Shown here piece after piece: positions 47,801-62,500 of a stretch of 64,000 nucleotides of DNA. The notes below the pieces were generated by a model. That model ran no database searches and was not told the origin of the DNA. It was given only the letters and a program-made list of their open reading frames with translations. Position numbers and translations under genes: made by a program. Source of the stretch: Sipunculus nudus (Eukaryota; Annelida; Sipuncula; Golfingiida; Sipunculidae). The DNA lies in the NCBI GenBank assembly GCA_026874595.1, contig CM049318.1, positions 7,356,741 to 7,420,740 of the forward strand. Direction: 5' to 3'. Numbering within the stretch: the stretch's first letter is position 1; each line of letters opens with the position of its first letter.

Positions 47801-50800
47801 CTCACAAGACTAGACACATGGCGGCATGTCTCAGAAGATCAGGGATATAAAATGATGTCTCACAAGATTAGACACATGGAGGCAAGTCTCACATGATCAG
47901 AGATATAAAATGATGTATCACAAGACTAACACATGGCGGCAAGTCTCACAAGACCAGAGACACAAATGATGTCTCACACGATTAGACCCATGGCGGCATC
48001 CCTCACACTATCAGAGAGGTGGAATGATGTCTCACAAGACTAGACACATGACGGCATATCTCACAAGACCAAAGACACAAAATGATGTTTGACAAGACAA
48101 GACACATGGCGGCATATCTCACAAAACCAGCGACATAAAATGATGTCTCACAAGACTAGACACATGGCGGCATATCTCACAAGACCAGGGACACAAAATG
48201 ATGTCTCACAAGATTAGACACATGGCGACATCCCTCACACTATCAGAGATATGGAATGATATCTCACAAAACTAGACACATGGCAGCATATCTTACCAGA
48301 CCAGGGACACAAAATGATGTCTCACAAGACTAGACACATGGCGGCATCCCTCACACTATCGGAGATACGGAATGATGTCTCACAAGACTAGACACATGGC
48401 GGCATGTCTCAGAAGATCAGGGACACAAAATCATGTCTCACAAGATAAGACACATTGCGGCATATCTCACACTATCAGGGATGTGGAATGATGTCTCACA
48501 AGACTAGAAACATGGCGGCATTTCTCACAAGACCAGGGACACAAAATGATGTCTCAAGAGACTAAACACATTGTGGCATATCTCACAAGACCAGGGACAT
48601 AAAATGATGTATCACAAGACCAGGGACATCAAATGATGTCTCACAAGATTAGACCCATGGCGGCATGCCTCACACTATCAGAGATGTGGAATGATGTCTC
48701 ACAAGACTAGACACATGGCGGCATGTCTCACAAGACCAGGGACACAAAATGATGTCTCACAAGACTAGACACATGGCGGTATATCTCACAAGACCAGGGA
48801 AACAAAATGATGTCTCACAAGATTAGACACATGGCGGCATACCTCACACTATCGGAGATACGGAATGATGTCTCACAAGACTAACACATGGCGGCATCCC
48901 TCACACTATCAGACATATGGAATGATGTCTCACAAGACTAGACATGATCAGAGATATGAAAAGATGTATCACAAGACTAACACATGGCGGCATGTCTCAC
49001 AAGACCAGAGACACAAAATTATGTCTCACAAGATTAGTCCCATGGCGGCATCCCTCACACAAATAGAGATGTGGAATGATGTTTTACAAGACTAGACACA
49101 TGGCCGCATATCTCACAAGACCAGGGACATAAAATGATGTCTCACAAGACTAGACACATGGCGGCATATCTCACAAGACCAGGGACACAAAATGATGTCT
49201 CACAAGATAAGACACATGGCGACAGCCCTCACACTATCAGAGATATTGAATGATGCCTCACAAGACTAGACATGATCAGAGATATGAAAAGATGTATCAC
49301 AAGACTAACACATGGCGGCATGTCTCACAAGACCATGGACACAAAATGATGTCTCACAAGACTAGACACATGGCGGCATATTTCACAAGACCAGGGAAGG
49401 AAAATGATGTCTCACAAGATTAAACACATGGTGGCATACCTCCCACTATCGGAGATACGGAATGATGTCTAACAAGACTAACACATGGCGGCATGTCTAA
49501 CAAGACCGGGGACACAAAATGATGTCTCACAATATTAGACACATAGCGGCATATCTCACACTATCAGAGATGTGGAATGATGTCTCAAAAAAATTAGAGA
49601 CATTGTGGCATATCTCACAAGACCAGGGACATAAAATGATGAATCACAAGACCAGGGACATCAAATGATGTCTCACAAGATTATACCCATGGCGGCATCC
49701 CTCACTCTATCAGAGATGTGGAATGATGTCTCACAAGACTAGACACATGGCCGCATATCTCACAAGACCAGGGACATAAAATGATGTCTCACAAGACTAG
49801 ACACATGGCGGCATATCTCACAAGACCAGGGACATAAAATGATGTCTCACAAGATTAGACACATGGCGACAGCCCTCACACTATTAGAGATATGGAATGA
49901 TGTCTCACAAGACTAGACATGATCAGAGATGTGAAAAGATGTATCACAATACTAACACATGGCGGTATGTCTCACAAGACCAGGGACACAAAATGATGTC
50001 TCACAAGACTAGACACATGGCGGCATATCTCACAAGACCAGGGAAACAAAATGATGTCTCACAAGACTAGACACATGGCGGCATATTTCACAAGACCAGG
50101 GAAGGAAAAATATGTCTCACAAGATTAAACACAAGGTGGCATACCTCCCACTATCGGAGATACGGAATGATGTCTAACAAGACTAACACATGGCGGCATG
50201 TCTAACAAGACCAGGGACACAAAATGATGTCTCACAATATTAGACACATAGCGGCATATCTCACACTATCAGAGATGTGGAATGATGTCTCACAAGACTA
50301 GACACATTGTGGCATATCTCACAAGACCAGGGACATAAAATGATGAATCACAAGACCAGGGACATCAAATGATGTCTCACAAGATTATACCCATGGCGGC
50401 ATCCCTCACTCTATCAGAGATGTGGAATGATGTCTCACAAGACTAGACACATGGCCGCATATCTCACAAGACCAGGGACATAAAATGATGTCTCACAAGA
50501 CTAGACACATGGCGGCATATCTCACAAGACCAGGGACATAAAATGATGTCTCACAAGATTAGACACATGGCGACAGCCCTCACACTATTAGAGATATGGA
50601 ATGATGTCTCACAAGACTAGACATGATCAGAGATGTGAAAAGATGTATCACAATACTAACACATGGCGGTATGTCTCACAAGACCAGGGACACAAAATGA
50701 TGTCTCACAAGACTAGACACATGGCGGCATATCTCACAAGACCAGGGAAACAAAATGATGTCTCACAAGATTAGATACATGGCGGCATACCTCACACTAT

Positions 50801-53800
50801 CGGAGATACGGAATGATGTCTCACAAGACTAACACATGGCGGCATGTCTAACAAGACCAGGGACACAAATTGATGTCTCACAATATTAGACACATGGCGG
50901 CATATCTAACACTATCAGAGATGTGGAATGATGTCTCACAAGACTAGACACATGGCGGCATATCTCACAAGACCAAAGACACAAAATGATGTCTCACAAG
51001 ACTAGACACATGGCGGCATATCTCACAAGACCAGCGACATAAAATGATGTCTCACAAGACTAGACACATTGCGGCATATCTCACAAGACCAGGGACATAA
51101 AATGATGTCTCACAAGATTAGACCCATGGCCGCATGCCTCACAATGTCAGAGATGTGGAATGATGTCTCACAATACTAGACACATGGCGGCATATCTCAC
51201 AAGACCAGGGACACAAGATGATGTCTCACAAGATTAGACACATGGCGGCATCCCTCACACTATCAGAGATATGGAATGATGTCTCACAAGACTAGACATG
51301 ATCAGAGATATGAAAAGATGTATCACAAGACTAACACATGCCGGCATGTCTCACAAGACCAGGGACACAAAATTATGTCTCACAAGATTAGACCCATGGC
51401 GGCATCCTTCAAACTAATAGAGATGTGGAATGATGTTTTACAAGACTAGATACATGGCGGCATATCTCACAAGACCAGAGACACAAAATGATGTCTCACA
51501 AGGCTAGAAACATGGCGGCATATCTCACACGACCAGAGATATGGAATGATGTCTCACAAGACTAGACATATGGCGGCATGTCTCACAAGACCAGGGACAC
51601 AAAATGATGTCTCACAAGATTAGACACATGGCGGCATCCCTCACACTATCAGAATTATGGAATGATTTCTCACAAGACTAGACACATGGCGGCATATCTC
51701 ACAAGACCAGGGACACAAAATGATGTCTCACAAGATTAGACACATGGCGGCATCCCTCACACTATCAGAGATATGGAATGATGTCTCACAAGACTAGACA
51801 CATGGCAGCATATCTTACCAGACCAGGGACACAAAATCATGTCTCACAAGATAAGACACATGGCGGCATCCCTCACACTATCAGGGATGTGGAATGGTGT
51901 CTCACAAGACTAGAAACATGGCGGCATTTCTCACAAGACCAGGGACATAAAATGATGTCTCACAAGACTAGACACATTGCGGCATATCTCACAAGACCAG
52001 GGACATAAAATGATGTCTCACAAGATTAGACCCATGGCCGCATGCCTCACACTGTCAGAGATGTGGAATGATGTCTCACAAGACTAGACACATGGCGGCA
52101 TATCTCACAAGACCAGGGACACAAGATGATGTCTCACAAGATTAGACACATGGCGGCATCCCTCCCACTATCAGAGATATGGAATGATGTCTCACAAGAC
52201 TAGACATGATCAGAGATATGAAAAGATGTATCACAAGACTAACACATGGCGGAATGTCTCACAAGACCAGGGACACAAAATTATGTCTCACAAGATTAGA
52301 CCCATGGCGGTATCCTTCAAACTAATAGAGATGTGGAATGATGTTTTACAAGACTAGATACATGGCGGCATATCTCACAAGACCAGAGACACAAAATGAG
52401 GTCTCACAAGGCTACACACATGGCGGCATATCTCACACGACCAGAGATATGGAATGATGTCTCACAAGACTAGACATATGGCGGCATGTCTCACAAGACC
52501 AGGGACACAAAATGATGTCTCACAAGATGAGACACATGGCGGCATCCCTCACACTATCAGAGATATGGAATGATGTCTCACAAGACTAGACACATGGCAG
52601 CATATCTTACCAGACCAGGGACACAAAATCATGTCTCAAAAGATAAGACACATGGCGGCATCCCTCACACTATCAGGGATGTGGAATGGTGTCTCACAAG
52701 ACTAGAAACATGGCGGCATTTCTCACAAGACCAGGGACACAAAATTTAGTCTCAAGAGACTAAACACATTGTGGCATATCTCACAAGACCAGGGACATAA
52801 AATGATGTATCACAAGACCAGGGACATCAAATGATGTATCACAAGATTAGACCCATGGCGGCATCCCTCAGACTATCAGAGATGTGGAATGATGTCTCAC
52901 AAGACTAGACACAAGGCCGCATATCTCACAAGACCAAGGACATAAAATGATGTCTCACAAGACTAGACACATGGCGGCATATCTCACAAGACCAGGGACA
53001 CAAAATGATGTCTCACAAGATTAGACACATGGCGACAACCCTCACACTATCAGAGATATGGAATGATGTCTCACAAGACTAGACATGATCAGAGATATGA
53101 AAAGATGTATCACAAGACTAACACATGGCGGCATGTCTCACAAGACCAGGGAAACAAAATGATGTCTCACAAGATTAGACACATGGCGGCATACCTTACA
53201 TTATCGGAGATACGGAATGATGTCTCACAAGACTAGACACATGGCGCCATGTCTCAAAAGGTCAGGGACATAAAATGATGTCTCACAAGATTAGACACAT
53301 GGCGGCAAGTCTCACATGTTCAGAGATATAAAATGATGTATCACAAGACTAACTCATGGCAGCATGTCTCACAAGACCAGGGACACAAAATGATGTCTCA
53401 TAAGATAAGACCCATGGCGGCATCCCTCACACTATCAGAGATGTGGAATGATTTCTCACAAGACTAGACACATGGCGGCATATCTCACAAGACCAAAGAC
53501 ACAAAATGATATCTCACAAGACTAGGCACATGGCGGCATATCTCACATGACCAGCGACATAAAATGATGTCTCACAAGATTAGACACATGGCGGCATCCC
53601 TCACACCATCAGAGATATGGAATGATGTTTCACAAGACTAGACATGATCAGAGATATGAAAAGATGTATCACATGACTAACACATGGCGGCATATATCAC
53701 AAGACCAGGGCCACAAAATGATGTCTCACAATGTTAGACACATGGCGGCTTCCCTCACACTATCAGAGACATGGAATGATGTCTCACAAGACAAGGCACA

Positions 53801-55946
53801 TGGCAGCATATCTTACAAGACCAGAGACACAAAATGATGTCTCACAATACTAGACACATGGCGGCATATCTCACATGACCAGGGACACAAAATGATGTCT
53901 CACAAGACTAGACACATGGCGGCATCCCTCACACTATCGGAGATACGGAATGATGTCTCACAAGACTAGACACATGGCGGCATGTCTCAGAAGATCAGGG
54001 ATATAAAATGATGTCTCACAAGATTAGACACATGGAGGCAAGTCTCACATGATCAGAGATATAAAATGATGTATCACAAGACTAACACATGGCGGCAAGT
54101 CTCACAAGACCAGAGACACAAATGATGTCTCACACGATTAGACCCATGGCGGCATCCCTCACACTATCAGAGAGGTGGAATGATGTCTCACAAGACTAGA
54201 CACATGACGGCATATCTCACAAGACCAAAGACACAAAATGATGTTTGACAAGACAAGACACATGGCGGCATATCTCACAAAACCAGCGACATAAAATGAT
54301 GTCTCACAAGACGAGACACATGGCGGCATATCTCACAAGACCAGGGACTCAAAATGATGTCTCACAAGATTAGACACATGGCGGCATCCCTCACACTATC
54401 AGAGATATGGAATGATGTCTCACAAGACTAGACACATGGCAGCATATCTTACCAGACCAGGGACACAAAATCATGTCTCACAAGATAAGACACATGGCGG
54501 CATCCCTCACACTATCAGGGATGTGGAATGATGTCTCACAAGACTAGAAACATGGCGGCATATCTCACAAGACCAAAGACACAAAATGATATCTCACAAG
54601 ACTAGGCACATGGCGGCATATCTCACAAGACCAGCGACATAAAATGATGTCTCCCAAGATTAGACACATTGCGGCATCCCTCACACCATCAGAGATATGG
54701 AATGATGTCTCACAAGACTAGACATGATCAGAGATATGAAAAGATGTATCACAAGACTAACACATGGCGGCATATATCACAAGACCAGGGACACAAAATG
54801 ATGTCTCACAAGGTTAGACACATGGCGGCATCCCTCACACTATCAGAGACATGGAATGATGTCTCACAAGACAAGGCACATGGCAGCATATCTTACAAGA
54901 CCAGAGACACAAAATGATGTCTCACAATACTAGACACATGGCGGCATATCTCACACGACCAGGGACACAAAATGATGTCTCACAAGACTAGACACATGGC
55001 GGCATCCCTCACACTATCGGAGATACGGAATGATGTCTCACAAGACTAGACACATGGCGGCATGTCTCAGAAGATCAGGGATATAAAATGATGTCTCACA
55101 AGATTAGACACATGGAGGCAAGTCTCACATGATCAGAGATATAAAATGATGTATCACAAGAATAACACATGGCGGCAAGTCTCACAAGACCAGAGACACA
55201 AATGATGTCTCACACGATTAGACCCATGGCGGCATCCCTCACACTATCAGAGAGGTGGAATGATGTCTCACAAGACTAGACACATGACGGCATATCTCAC
55301 AAGACCAAAGACACAAAATGATGTTTGACAAGACAAGACACATGGCGGCATATCTCACAAAACCAGCGACATAAAATGATGTCTCACAAGACTAGACACA
55401 TGGCGGCATATCTCACAAGACCAGGGACACAAAATGATGTCTCACAAGATTAGACACATGGCGACATCCCTCACACTATCAGAGATATGGAATGATATCT
55501 CACAAAACTAGACACATGGCAGCATATCTTACCAGACCAGGGACACAAAATGATGTCTCACAAGACTAGACACATGGCGGCATCCCTCACACTATCGGAG
55601 ATACGGAATGATGTCTCACAAGACTAGACACATGGCGGCATGTCTCAGAAGATCAGGGACACAAAATCATGTCTCACAAGATAAGACACATTGCGGCATA
55701 TCTCACACTATCAGGGATGTGGAATGATGTCTCACAAGACTAGAAACATGGCGGCATTTCTCACAAGACCAGGGACACAAAATGATGTCTCAAGAGACTA
55801 AACACATTGTGGCATATCTCACAAGACCAGGGACATAAAATGATGTATCACAAGACCAGGGACATCAAATGATGTATCACAAGATTAGACCCATGGCGGC
55901 ATCCCTCACACTATCAGACATATGGAATGATGTCTCACAAGACTAA
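41475..55946. repeat. Higher-order repeat: two 7236-bp copies
   Basis: About 41475-48710 and 48711-55946 correspond at an offset of 7236. Identical repeat-derived frames recur at 44542/51778, 46386/53622 and 47433/54669. A few substitutions are visible, such as AAATTAAGTCTC at 45506 against AAATTTAGTCTC at 52742. The first ~380 bp also overlap the end of the 4040-bp copies. Confidence 0.9.
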
Positions 55947-58900
55947 ACACATGGCCGCATATCTCACAAGACCAGGGACATAAAATGATGTCTCACAAGA
56001 CTAGACACATGGCGGCATATCTCACAAGACCAGGGACACAAAATGATGTCTCTCAAGATTAGACACATGGCGACAACCCTCACACTATCAGAGATATGGA
56101 ATGATGTCTCACAAGACAAGGCACATGGCAGCATATCTTACAAGACCAGAGACACAAAATGATGTCTCACAATACTAGACACATGGCGGCATATCTCACA
56201 CGACCAGGGACACAAAATGATGTCTCACAAGACTAGACACATGGCGGCATCCCTCACACTATCGGAGATACGGAATGATGTCTCACAAGACTAGACACAT
56301 GGCGGCATGTCTCAGAAGATCAGGGATATAAAATGATGTCTCACAAGATTAGACACATGGAGGCAAGTCTCACATGATCAGAGATATAAAATGATGTATC
56401 ACAAGACTAACACATGGCGGCAAGTCTCACAAGACCAGAGACACAAATGATGTCTCACACGATTAGACCCATGGAGGCATCCCTCACACTATCAGAGAGG
56501 TGGAATGATGTCTCACAAGACTAGACACATGACGGCATATCTCACAAGACCAAAGACACAAAATGATGTTTGACAAGACAAGACACATGGCGGCATATCT
56601 CACAAGACCAGCGACATAAAATGATGTCTCACAAGACTAGACACATGGCGGCATAGCTCACAAGACCAGGGACACAAAATGATGTCTCACAAGATTAGAC
56701 ACATGGCGACATACCTCACATTATCGGAGATACGGAATGATGTCTCACAAGACTAGACACATGGCGCCATGTCTCAAAAGGTCAGAGATATAAAATGATG
56801 TATCACAAGACTAACACATGGCAGCATATCTCACAAGACCAGGGACACAAAATGATGTCTCATAAGATAAGACCCATGGCGGCATCCCTCATACTATCAG
56901 AGATGTGGAATGATGTCTCACAAGACTAGACACATGGCGGCATATCTCACAAGACCAAAGACACAAAATGATATCTCACAAGATTAGACACATGGGGGCA
57001 TCCCTCACACCATCAGAGATATGGAATGATGTCTCACAAGACTAGACATGATCAGAGATATGAAAAGATGTATCACAAGACTAACACATGGCGGCATATA
57101 TCACAAGACCAGGGACACAAAATGATGTCTCACAAGGTTAGACACATGGCGGCATCCCTCACACTATCAGAGACATGGAATGATGTCTCACAAGACAAGG
57201 CACATGGCAGCATATCTTACAAGACCAGAGACACAAAATGATGTCTCACAATACTAGACACATGGCGGCATATCTCACACGACCAGGGACACAAAATGAT
57301 GTCTCACAAGACTAGACACATGGCGGCATCCCTCACACTATCGGAGATACGGAATGATGTCTCACAAGACTAGACACATGGCGGCATGTCTCAGAAGATC
57401 AGGGATATAAAATGATGTCTCACAAGATTAGACACATGGAGGCAAGTCTCACATGATCAGAGATATAAAATGATGTATCACAAGAATAACACATGGCGGC
57501 AAGTCTCACAAGACCAGAGACACAAATGATGTCTCACACGATTAGACCCATGGCGGCATCCCTCACACTATCAGAGAGGTGGAATGATGTCTCACAAGAC
57601 TAGACACATGACGGCATATCTCACAAGACCAAAGACACAAAATGATGTTTGACAAGACAAGACACATGGCGGCATATCTCACAAAACCAGCGACATAAAA
57701 TGATGTCTCACAAGACTAGACACATGGCGGCATATCTCACAAGACCAGGGACACAAAATGATGTCTCACAAGATTAGACACATGGCGACATCCCTCACAC
57801 TATCAGAGATATGGAATGATATCTCACAAAACTAGACACATGGCAGCATATCTTACCAGACCAGGGACACAAAATGATGTCTCACAAGACTAGACACATG
57901 GCGGCATCCCTCACACTATCGGAGATACGGAATGATGTCTCACAAGACTAGACACATGGCGGCATGTCTCAGAAGATCAGGGACACAAAATCATGTCTCA
58001 CAAGATAAGACACATTGCGGCATATCTCACACTATCAGGGATGTGGAATGATGTCTCACAAGACTAGAAACATGGCGGCATTTCTCACAAGACCAGGGAC
58101 ACAAAATGATGTCTCAAGAGACTAAACACATTGTGGCATATCTCACAAGACCAGGGACACAAAATGATGTATCACAAGACCAGGGACATCAAATGATGTA
58201 TCACAAGATTAGACCCATGGCGGCATCCCTCACACTATCAGACATATGGAATGATGTCTCACAAGACTAAACACATGGCCGCATATCTCACAAGACCAGG
58301 GACATAAAATGATGTCTCACAAGACTAGACACATGGCGGCATATCTCACAAGACCAGGGACACAAAATGATGTCTCTCAAGATTAGACACATGGCGACAA
58401 CCCTCACACTATCAGAGATATGGAATGATGTCTCACAAGACAAGGCACATGGCAGCATATCTTACAAGACCAGAGACACAAAATGATGTCTCACAATACT
58501 AGACACATGGCGGCATATCTCACACGACCAGGGACACAAAATGATGTCTCACAAGACTAGACACATGGCGGCATCCCTCACACTATCGGAGATACGGAAT
58601 GATGTCTCACAAGACTAGACACATGGCGGCATGTCTCAGAAGATCAGGGATATAAAATGATGTCTCACAAGATTAGACACATGGAGGCAAGTCTCACATG
58701 ATCAGAGATATAAAATGATGTATCACAAGACTAACACATGGCGGCAAGTCTCACAAGACCAGAGACACAAATGATGTCTCACACGATTAGACCCATGGCG
58801 GCATCCCTCACACTATCAGAGAGGTGGAATGATGTCTCACAAGACTAGACACATGACGGCATATCTCACAAGACCAAAGACACAAAATGATGTTTGACAA

Positions 58901-59510
58901 GACAAGACACATGGCGGCATATCTCACAAGACCAGCGACATAAAATGATGTCTCACAAGACTAGACACATGGCGGCATAGCTCACAAGACCAGGGACACA
59001 AAATGATGTCTCACAAGATTAGACACATGGCGACATACCTCACATTATCGGAGATACGGAATGATGTCTCACAAGACTAGACACATGGCGCCATGTCTCT
59101 AAAGGTCAGAGATATAAAATGATGTATCACAAGAATAACACATGGCAGCATATCTCACAAGACCAGGGACACAAAATGATGTCTCATAAGATAAGACCCA
59201 TGGCGGCATCCCTCATACTATCAGAGATGTGGAATGATGTCTCACAAGACTAGACACATGGCGGCATATCTCACAAGACCAAAGACACAAAATGATATCT
59301 CACAAGATTAGACACATGGGGGCATCCCTCACACCATCAGAGATATGGAATGATGTCTCACAAGACTAGACATGATCAGAGATATGAAAAGATGTATCAC
59401 AAGACTAACACATGGCGGCATATATCACAAGACCAGGGACACAAAATGATGTCTCACAAGGTTGGACACATGGCAGCATCCCTCACACTATCAGAGACAT
59501 GGAATGATGT
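54660..59510. repeat. Higher-order repeat: 2324-bp copies
   Basis: An offset of 2324 bp links about 54660-56983 with 56984-59307, and a partial third copy continues to about 59510 before a deletion. The rare variant CAAGAATAACACATGG occurs at 55157 and 57481, and GACATCAAATGATGTATCAC at 55861 and 58185. Confidence 0.85.
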
Positions 59511-62500
59511 CTCACAATACTAGACACATGGCGGCATATCTCACACGACCAGGGACACAAAATGATGTCTCACAAGACTAGACACATGGCGGCATCCCTC
59601 ACACTATCGGAGATACGGAATGATGTCTCACAAGACTAGACACATGGCGGCATGTCTCAGAAGATCAGGAATATAAAATGATGTCTCACAAGATTAGACA
59701 GATGGAGGCAAGTCTCACATGATCAGAGATATAAAATGAAGTATCACAAGACTAACACATGGCGGCAAGTCTCACAAGACCAGAGACACAAATGATGTCT
59801 CACACGATTAGACCCATGGCGGCATCCCTCACACTATCAGAGAGGTGGAATGATGTCTCACAAGACTAGACACATGACGGCATATCTCACAAGACCAAAG
59901 ACACAAAATGACGTTTGACAAGACAAGACACATGGCGGCATATCTCACAAGACCAGCGACATAAAATGATGTCTCACAAGACTAGACACATGGCGGCCAA
60001 GCTCCGAGACCAGGGACACAAAATGATGTCTCACAAGATTAGACACATGGCGGCATTACTCACACTATCAGGGATATGGAATGATGTCTCACAAGACGAG
60101 ACACATGGCAGCATATCTTACCAGAACAGGGACACAAAATCATGTCTCACAAGATAAGACACATGGCGGCATCCCTCACACTATCAGGGATGTGGAATGA
60201 TGTCTCACAAGACTAGAAACATGGCGGCATTTCTCAAAAGACCAGGGACACAAAATGATGTCTCAAGAGACTAAACACATTGTGGCATATCTCACAAGAC
60301 CAGGGACATAAAATGATGTATCACAAGACCAGGGACATCAAATGATGTCTCACAAGATTAGACCCATGGCGGCATCCCTCACACTATCAGAGATGTGGAA
60401 TGATGTCTCACAAGACTAGACACATGGCCGCATATCTCACAAGACCAGGGACATAAATTGATGTCTCACAAGACTAGACACATGGCGGCATATCTCACAA
60501 GACCAGGGACACAAAATGATGTCTCACAAGATTAGACACATGGCGACAGCCCTCACACTATCAGAGATATGGAATGATGTCTCACAAGACTAGACATGAT
60601 CAGAGATATGAAAGATGTATCACAAGACTAACACATGGCGGCATGTCTCACAAGACCAGTGACACAAAATGATGTCTCACAAGACTAGACACATGGCGGC
60701 ATATCTCACAAGACCAGGGAAGCAAAATGATGTCTCACAAGATTAAACACATGGTGGCATACCTCACACTATCGGAGATACGGAATGATGTCTAACAAGA
60801 CTAACATATGGCGGCATGTCTAACAAGACCAGGGACACAAAATGATGTCTCACAATATTAGACACATGGCGGCATATCTTACACTATCAGAGATGTGGAA
60901 TGATGTCTCACAAGACTAGACACATGGCCGCATATCTCACAAGACCAGGGACATAAAATGATGTCTCACAAGACTAGACACATGGCGGCATATCTCACAA
61001 GACCAGGGAAACAAAATGATGTCTCACAAGATTAGACACATGGCGGCAAACCTCACACTATCGGAGATACGGAATGATGTCTCACAAGACTAACACATGG
61101 CGGCATGTCTAACAAAAGCAGGGACACAAAATGATGTCTCACAATATTAGTCACATGGCGGCATATCTCACAAGACCAACGACATAAAATGATGTCTCAC
61201 AAGACTAGACACATTGCGGCATATCTCACAAGACCAGAGACATAAAATGATGTCTCACAAGATTAGACCCATGGCGGCATGCCTCACACTATCAGAGATG
61301 TGGAATGATGTCTCACAAGACTAGACACATGGCGGCATATCTCACAAGACCAGGGACACAAAATGATGTCTCACAAGATTAGACACATGGCGACATCCCT
61401 CACACTATCAGAGATATGGAATGATGTCTCACAAGACTAGACATGATCAGAGATATGAAAAGATGTATCACAAGACTAACACATGGCGGCATGTCTCACA
61501 AGACCAGGGACACAAAATTATGTCTCACAAGATTAAACCCATGGCGGCATCCCTCACACTAATAGAGATGTGGAATGATGTTTTACAAGACTAGATACAT
61601 GGCGGCATATCTCACAAGACCAGAGACAAAAATTATGTCTCACAAGACTAGACACATGGCGGCATATCTCACACGACCAGGGACACAAAATGATATGTCT
61701 CATAAGACTAGACACATGGCGGCATTCCTCACACTATCAGAGATATGGAATGATGTCTCACAAGACTAGACATATGGCGGCATGTCTAACAAGACCAGGG
61801 ACACAAAATGATGTCTCACAAGATTAGACACATGGCGGATCCCACACAGTATCAGAGATATGGAAAGATGTCTCACAAGACTAGACACATGGCGGCATAT
61901 CTCACAAGACCAGGGACAGAAAATGGTGTCTCACAAGATTTGACCCATGGCGGCATCCCCCACACTATCAGAGATGTGGAATGATGTCTTACAAGACTAG
62001 ACACATGGCGGCATATCTCACAAGATCAGCGACACAAAATGATGTCTCACAAGACTAGACACATGGCGGCATATCTCACAAGAACAGATACACAAAATGA
62101 TGTCTCACAAGGTTAGACCCATGGCGGCATCCCTCACACTATCAGAGAGGTGGAATGATGTCTCACAAGACTAGACACATGACGGCATATCTCACAAGAC
62201 CAAAGACACAAAATGATGTTTGACAAGACAAGACACATGGCGGCATATCTCACAAAACCAGCGACATAAAATGATGTCTCACAAGACTAGACACATGGCG
62301 GCATATCTCACAAGACCAGGGACACAAAATGATGTTTCACAAGATTAGACACATGGCGGCATCCCTCACACTATCAGAGATATGGAATGATGTCTCACAA
62401 GACTAGACACATGGCAGCATATCTTACCAGACCAGGGACACAAAATCATGTCTCACAAGATAATACACATGGCGGCATCCCTCACACTATCAGGGATGTG

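Noticed and set aside
37589-61769. Family of 64-82 codon proteins (MSHKTRHMAA-type) repeated through the right half
   Set aside because: They arise from the satellite unit, whose 29/58-bp period is not a multiple of three. They have no domain character, stop repeatedly and start at arbitrary ATGs.
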